Assembly: GCA_029891385.1 (NCBI GenBank)
Contig: CM057235.1
Coordinates: 10,659,001 to 10,723,000 of the forward strand
Reading direction: 5' to 3'
Origin: Erythroxylum novogranatense
Lineage: Eukaryota > Streptophyta > Magnoliopsida > Malpighiales > Erythroxylaceae
Length of the DNA stretch: 64,000 bases
The position numbers and the translations under genes are program-made. Below the pieces are notes generated by a model. It saw only the letters and a list, made by a program, of their open reading frames with translations. It was not told where the DNA came from and did not search any database. Shown one piece after another: positions 59,586-64,000 of this stretch (positions are counted from its first letter, which is position 1; every line of letters starts with the position of its first letter).

Positions 59586-60506
59586 GGAGCCATTAAAGAC
59601 TAATAGCTTTGAAGAGAGAGCCATCTTTACAACATTAAATCTTCTTTTAGGAAAGATAGGTATATCAAAACAAATGTTATCATTTTTTATTCACTTTTAT
59701 TAATTTTTTGCATAACTATTTATGCATAGTATTTAACTCCTAGTGTGTAAATGAATTTAAGATAAAATAAAATAAAAATAAAATTGGGAAAATTTTGAAT
59801 GTTGAAAATTAGATGTTGAAAATAGGTTATTAATATTTTAAAATTTTATTTTCATTACATGGGAAAAGGAGTAAACAACTAAAACATATAGAAAGAAACA
59901 ATAACAATAAATTTAAATGTATTTAATATTTTAAAATATTTTTAATTTAACATTCAACCTTTAAAAAATTAGTAAATAGTTAATAAAGACAACGTTTTGA
60001 CATAAGTTGTAGGGTTTTGAAAGATTAACAATTGAAAACATTTAAAAGTTGACTATTCAATTAAAATTTTAAAAGATTAGATATTAAATAAAAATTAAAA
60101 GGATATAAACTTTGAAATTAATATCTGCATACGATAAAAAGTGCATTTTGAACTTTAACATTTTCGCTACAATACAAACTGAATCATAATATTTCATAAC
60201 ATTTAATTTAAACCCTAACATTTTCAAAATATATAAACATAACCTAAACGAACAGAAACTATTTAAAGAGGTTAACTTTTTAAGTTAAATGTCATGTTAA
60301 TACTTACTTAGCATTATTTATTATTCTTACAATCTTAAAATAGGTCCTACTATCACATGTACACCAAGTGACATAGGCTGAACTCACTTGTTAGATTTTA
60401 AAAATAAAATTAAAATATTTTTTGGTTCTAATAATTAATCTTAATCCCTAAAAATTTTGTTAGTCTATTAACCACTCCTTATAGAGAGATAAAAAAGAGG
60501 AAGGAG
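59586..60506. other. AT-rich intergenic region
   Basis: No gene, repeat partner or motif recognised. Confidence 0.6.
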
Positions 60507-60702
60507 AATGGCAACAATTATGAAATTGATATCATTTTTCAATGTTACCCCCTTCACATTCATATATTTACTTTTGTTAAGCAACTCCTCAAACTCCAAT
60601 TTTAAATGGCAACAATTATGAAATTGATATCATTTTTCAATGTTACCCTTTTCACATTCATATATTTACTTTTGTTAAGCAACTCCTCAAACTCCAATTT
60701 TA
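60507..60702. repeat. 98 bp tandem duplication, two copies
   Basis: 60507-60604 and 60605-60702 are the same 98-base unit (AATGGCAACAATTATG...CTCCAATTTTA), differing at about two positions. No reading frame runs through it. Confidence 0.95.
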
Positions 60703-61200
60703 GCTATCAACATTAATGAACTTCTCTCTCCATACCTTATCCTCTCATCCACCCCTCATCCGTCGTTGATCTTTCATACTACTCCTCCCTCACCATCCTG
60801 TCATCCTTAATCCTTACCTCTCCTCCTCCGCAGAGATTTAAATTGTATTCTGGTGAAAACGTTGATATTTAAAATGTATTTTTTTTCTTATTTATACTGT
60901 TAAAGGTTCGTCTTTATAGCAGAAAGGCAAAAGATACGAATTGCCTCTTAGTATTTCTTAAAAAAATTAAGTTCATTGTTACTATTATCTATAGTACTAC
61001 ATTAAACCTTAATGTTTTGATAGTTTTAATATATGAATCATAAATTTGACCTATTTCATGTTATAACTACTAGATAATTTGGTCATACAAACTTATGATA
61101 TAATTTTGAAATGATTTTTAAATATTTGTTAAAGATGTAACTCTCACTTGACGTTTCACAAAAGATTTAAATAATTTACAATAAGTATTTTTACTTATTA
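60703..61200. other. Pyrimidine-rich then AT-rich spacer
   Basis: 60720-60840 is strongly C/T-rich on the plus strand (CTCTCCTCCTCCGCAG at its end). That looks like a splice acceptor, but I find no exon after it. The rest is AT-rich. Confidence 0.4.
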
Positions 61201-61865
61201 CGGGACACTTGGTTCATAGAAGGTAATGAGAATGAGAATGTGAATGAATATAGGGAAGAATGAGAATTGATATAATCATTATAATTATGATGGTTGGTTA
61301 CGATGAAGGAATGATTATCTTTATCTTTGATGGTGGTTGGTTTGTTAAAATTTTGAGAAATGAAAATTTGTTAAAATTTTGTTTTACATCAAATTTTAAA
61401 TATAATTTAATTAATTATATTTTATACACCTTATTTATAACGTCGAATGTTCAAAATCAAGTATATCGTGGTATTTTTTTCACAATTTCAAAATTGTAGA
61501 TTTTTAAAAAAATTCTATTTGTATTTGTTACTCTTAAATTAATATTATTTGGTAAGTCTGTAATTTATTATGATTGTTTAAATTACTATGAGAAACTGTA
61601 AATTTAATAATAATAATCACATATCTCTAAGTCCATTCACCTTCGATAAATGGTCCAATTAAAGACATGCATAAAGTCCTCGTATTAGGGGAATAAATCA
61701 ATGATTATCATTCCTCTGAATTAGCAGGTGAATGGAGGATTACCGAGAATTGGGTAATGAAAATGTTAACCCTTCAATGATAATTTGATGCCAATCGCAA
61801 GTTTTCGTTACATTCCCATACATTTTTCTCTATTACCCTCAAACAAGCATACCTCTTTTAACCTA
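61201..61865. mobile_element. MITE-like element, related to the one at 37.5 kb
   Basis: The left end GGGACACTTGGTTCATAGAAGGTAATGAGAA resembles the reverse complement of the right end TTCTCTATTACCCTCAAACAAGCATACC (61827-61854). ATTA precedes the left end. The interior stretch GAATGAATATAGGGAAGAATGAG and the following 'ataattatgatggttggtt' match 37620-37665. The GGG..TTGGTT ends and a possible TTA flank suggest PIF/Harbinger (Tourist-like). The 79-residue frame inside (61260-61499) is chance. Confidence 0.5.
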
Positions 61866-61929
61866 TATCATTTTTTTTTTTTGCCCCATCTGTATATGAG
61901 TTTACTGGAAACAATTTCTCTATTATATA

Positions 61930-62015
61930 AGGGTAAGGTTGCGTAATGTCAAACCTTCACAGACTCCGCTTTACTGTGAAATTTTAGATTGGGTGTGATG
62001 ATGACTAAGAAGAAG
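61930..62015 (+). repeat. Au-SINE-like fragment
   Basis: GGGTAAGGTTGCGTAATGTC, then AAACCTTCACAGACTCCGC, resembles the 3' part of plant Au-type SINEs (GGGTAAGGCTGCGTAC...GACCCCGC). Only about 85 bases are recognisable. Confidence 0.4.
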
Positions 62016-62125
62016 TATTGGTTTTGATGGATTAATGTAGAATTATGCTATTTTATGGTACTAAAAATAATTGTAATAATTTATTAGATTTTTGTTAAAT
62101 GTTGAATTACAAATCACTTTAATCT

Positions 62126-62162
62126 TATATAATAATTGGCCGTTTCATACAGAGAAGGCCCA
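62126..62162 (+). promoter_or_regulatory. Promoter elements of the complex I subunit gene
   Basis: TATATAA at 62126-62132 lies 89 bases before the ATG. GGCCCA at 62157-62162, the reverse complement of TGGGCC (site II element common in plant nuclear genes for mitochondrial proteins), lies near the expected transcription start. Confidence 0.5.
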
Positions 62163-62220
62163 ATATTAGAACTTGAATAGAAGTGGAAGCGAGACGAAAT
62201 CCAGCGAGAAGAAAAGAGTA

Positions 62221-62922
62221 ATGGGAGGTGGACATGGAGGAGAGGGCGTTACATACAAGGGACTGACTTTGCACAAACCCAAGCGCTGGCATACCGTCAC
62301 CGGAAAAGGCTTGTGTGCCGTCATGTGGTGAGTCTCCCTCTCTATATACACCATCTTTCTTTCTTGATTTTCCTTTTGTGCTTCTACCCATCGACGTTTT
62401 TAATTATATTATATATATATTTGCAAATTCTGGGGTTCATTGGGATTATATCTTCGGTTATTTCAGATTTCCTCTTTTTAGGATCACGAGCTCTTAAGTT
62501 ATTTTAAATTGTTCTCTTTTATTTGTTAGATTAGGGAAAACTATATCAGAGGAAACACCCACCGTTGACGGTTAATGAAACTGATAATGTTGATACTATA
62601 GTTGCTGTATTTCAATGGAGATTATTATTTTTGTTTTTATTTTTTTTTCAATTCAAAGGTAGCAGTTCAAATCTCGAGACAAAGCTTTAGTTCCGTTGTA
62701 AGTCATGGAAACGCGATACGTACGTCTCATCCAGTTTATGATTTGTTCTTTCAGGTTTTGGGTTCTATATAGGGCTAAGCAAGATGGCCCTGTAGTTCTG
62801 GTAAGATTTGTGTCTTTAATCATTGTCATCCTATTCTTTCCCTGAATTAATTTGTACGCTGTGTCTTTTAGGGCTGGAGACATCCCTGGGAAGGTCATGG
62901 TGATCATGGTCATGGTCCTTAG
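62221..62922 (+). CDS. NDUFB2: Complex I subunit NDUFB2 (AGGG)-like, 67 aa, three coding exons
   Basis: Exons 62221-62327, 62755-62800 and 62872-62922 join through GT-AG introns to a 204-base CDS. The protein starts MGGGHGGEGVTYKGLTLHKP, has the KRWHTVTGKGLCAVMW region and a short hydrophobic helix spanning the exon 1/2 junction (LCAVMWFWVLYRA). It then reads KQDGPVVLGWRHPWEGHGDH and ends His/Gly-rich. This is the small membrane-arm subunit of mitochondrial NADH:ubiquinone oxidoreductase called NDUFB2 or AGGG, and 67 residues is the usual plant length. The gene looks intact. Minus-strand frames over it are shadows. A donor-like GTACTT follows the stop directly, so an intron in the 3' UTR is likely. 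Confidence 0.88.
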
Positions 62923-64000
62923 GTACTTACCAGAATGCTTGTGTTAGATTATATTATGGTTTACATTGTTCTTAGTTATGATTACTTGAAATTCTGTGGC
63001 GGAGGAGATTCTATGATGAAAATCATGAAATGCATGCTTGTGTAATGCTTATGTTCTCTTATCTAATTCTCTGTAATAACAGTTACACTTTAAAAATCAA
63101 GACAGAAGTGGATAATTTCTTCTGTAAGTATTGCATTTGTGAAGGCTGTTTCTTTTTTTAGTGTTTGTGAACATCAAAGGAAGTATTTTGAACAACTTCT
63201 ATAAATAGAAGAACTATTTAGGTCCATGGTCAATGTTGCCTTGATCTACTGACTACTGCATTAGAGTTGACTGAGTCATCTTTTTAGTTTCTATGTGAAG
63301 GGGGTTGAATGTAAATTCTTGTTTTGCTTTGTAGTTTTCTTTCATAGCATCTATATAAATTTTTGTCATGGTGGGAAAATCATGTCCATGAGAAGGAAAC
63401 TTCTCTGGATTTTTAGTGAGTGGAAGAGGTTTTATTTTGGTTTAAACATGATTCATCAGCTTTTACTTTTCATGTAAAATACATACTTGAATTCTCTTAT
63501 CCCTTGCTGCTTTGCTTCCTTACATCTAATATACTTCCCTACCTTCCAAATAAATATAGCCTAGGGTTGTGCAGCTAGGTAACGGAAATTACTATATATT
63601 GTGTGATAACTTTTTTACTTTCAGCATGCAAATCTCAATGTCATGGAGGAAACATGTTTCGTACTTGAATATGCTTTCTGCCATCAATGTTTGCTTCATC
63701 TGGAGCTGGTTAGCATAATGTAACGATTGTATACTTTGGATTGTTCTTCATGATTCAGTGTATGATGCAACTGACTACTTCTGATATGTGGCCACCTGCA
63801 GAGTGGTGTGGATGGAACATATCTTTTTAGTAGTTGATAAAATGAAATTGACAAAGCAGCAATAGAGTACAAGCGGGTTGTATGTTCCCTTTGAAAATTA
63901 GAAATATACAGTGTGATGCTTTTCTGCTGCTCTGGATACGTTTTTAATGATATTTATTACATTGTTAGAATTCCAGTGACCTGATTAGTTTGCTGGCCCA
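62923..64000 (+). other. 3' UTR region of the NDUFB2-like gene, with a probable UTR intron
   Basis: TAG is followed at once by GTACTTACC, and a good acceptor TTTTTTACTTTCAG ends at 63624, after which exon-like sequence (63625-63760) continues. So 62923-63624 may be a 702-base intron in the 3' UTR. A further acceptor-like CCACCTGCAG ends at 63801. No coding frame of note lies here. The frame 63295-63477 has no recognisable domain. Confidence 0.45.

Noticed and set aside
60720..60845. Pyrimidine tract ending CCTCCGCAG as a splice acceptor
   Set aside because: No exon or open frame follows; the sequence turns AT-rich immediately.
62125..62391. Minus-strand frames over the NDUFB2-like first exon
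   Set aside because: Antisense shadows of a well-supported exon.
1..64000. CRISPR array, bacterial operons, rRNA or tRNA genes
   Set aside because: The repeats present are LTRs, tandem duplications and subterminal motifs of plant transposons; I saw no tRNA or rRNA signature, though I could not run a covariance search.

Overview
The window is plant nuclear DNA, most likely from a eudicot. It is AT-rich, the genes carry short GT-AG introns, and most of the rest is plant-type retroelement sequence: Ty1/copia, Tekay/Del chromovirus, Athila-like, TRIM, LINE, CACTA, MITEs and an endogenous caulimovirid. I cannot name the species. I see only two convincing host genes; nearly everything else is transposon-derived and mostly decayed.

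Layout. 5-9127: an old, complete-structure Ty1/copia element on the minus strand with ~2.05 kb LTRs and a broken polyprotein, followed by a LINE tail (9143-9453). 9.5-13.1 kb: LTR-like remnants in both orientations, one of them a partial copy of the LTR family that returns at 47-52.7 kb. 16069-26627: a young Ty3/gypsy Tekay/Del chromovirus with near-identical 2.66 kb LTRs, a 4-of-5 bp target duplication, PBS, PPT and a gag-PR-RT-RH-IN-chromodomain order. It is interrupted by a few stops, small indels and a 112-base intron-like insert. 26.6-29.3 kb: remnants of a second copia element. 29840-30129: a 290 bp TRIM with two 78 bp LTRs. 31.8-33.0 kb: a 5'-truncated LINE on the minus strand. 33.4-35.2 kb: a gypsy gag-protease fragment. 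35.8-36.6 kb: a SIRE-like LTR remnant. 37.5-38.2 kb: a MITE-like inverted-repeat element set among diverged repeats.

The first host gene (38966-40311, minus, five exons) encodes a 258-residue protein with one membrane helix. I recognise it as a conserved plant protein without a known function. Next is a fragment of an endogenous caulimovirid (41138-46862) split by a 3.5 kb solo LTR that has a perfect 5 bp target duplication, then a LINE reverse-transcriptase fragment and an Athila-like non-autonomous element (47064-52662). A decayed CACTA transposon follows (about 53.1-57.14 kb), then a SIRE-like 3' LTR (58292-59548), a 98 bp tandem duplication, a second MITE and a SINE-like piece. The second host gene (62221-62922, plus, three coding exons) encodes the small complex I membrane-arm subunit NDUFB2/AGGG.

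The two genes show no functional link. The main story is nested and sequential insertion: solo LTR into caulimovirid, Athila-like element beside or into a LINE, and Tekay into older sequence. The best candidates for something undescribed are the intron-like segment between gag and protease of the Tekay element, the very long solo LTR, and the copia LTR that has a PPT on one side and a PBS-like site on the other.
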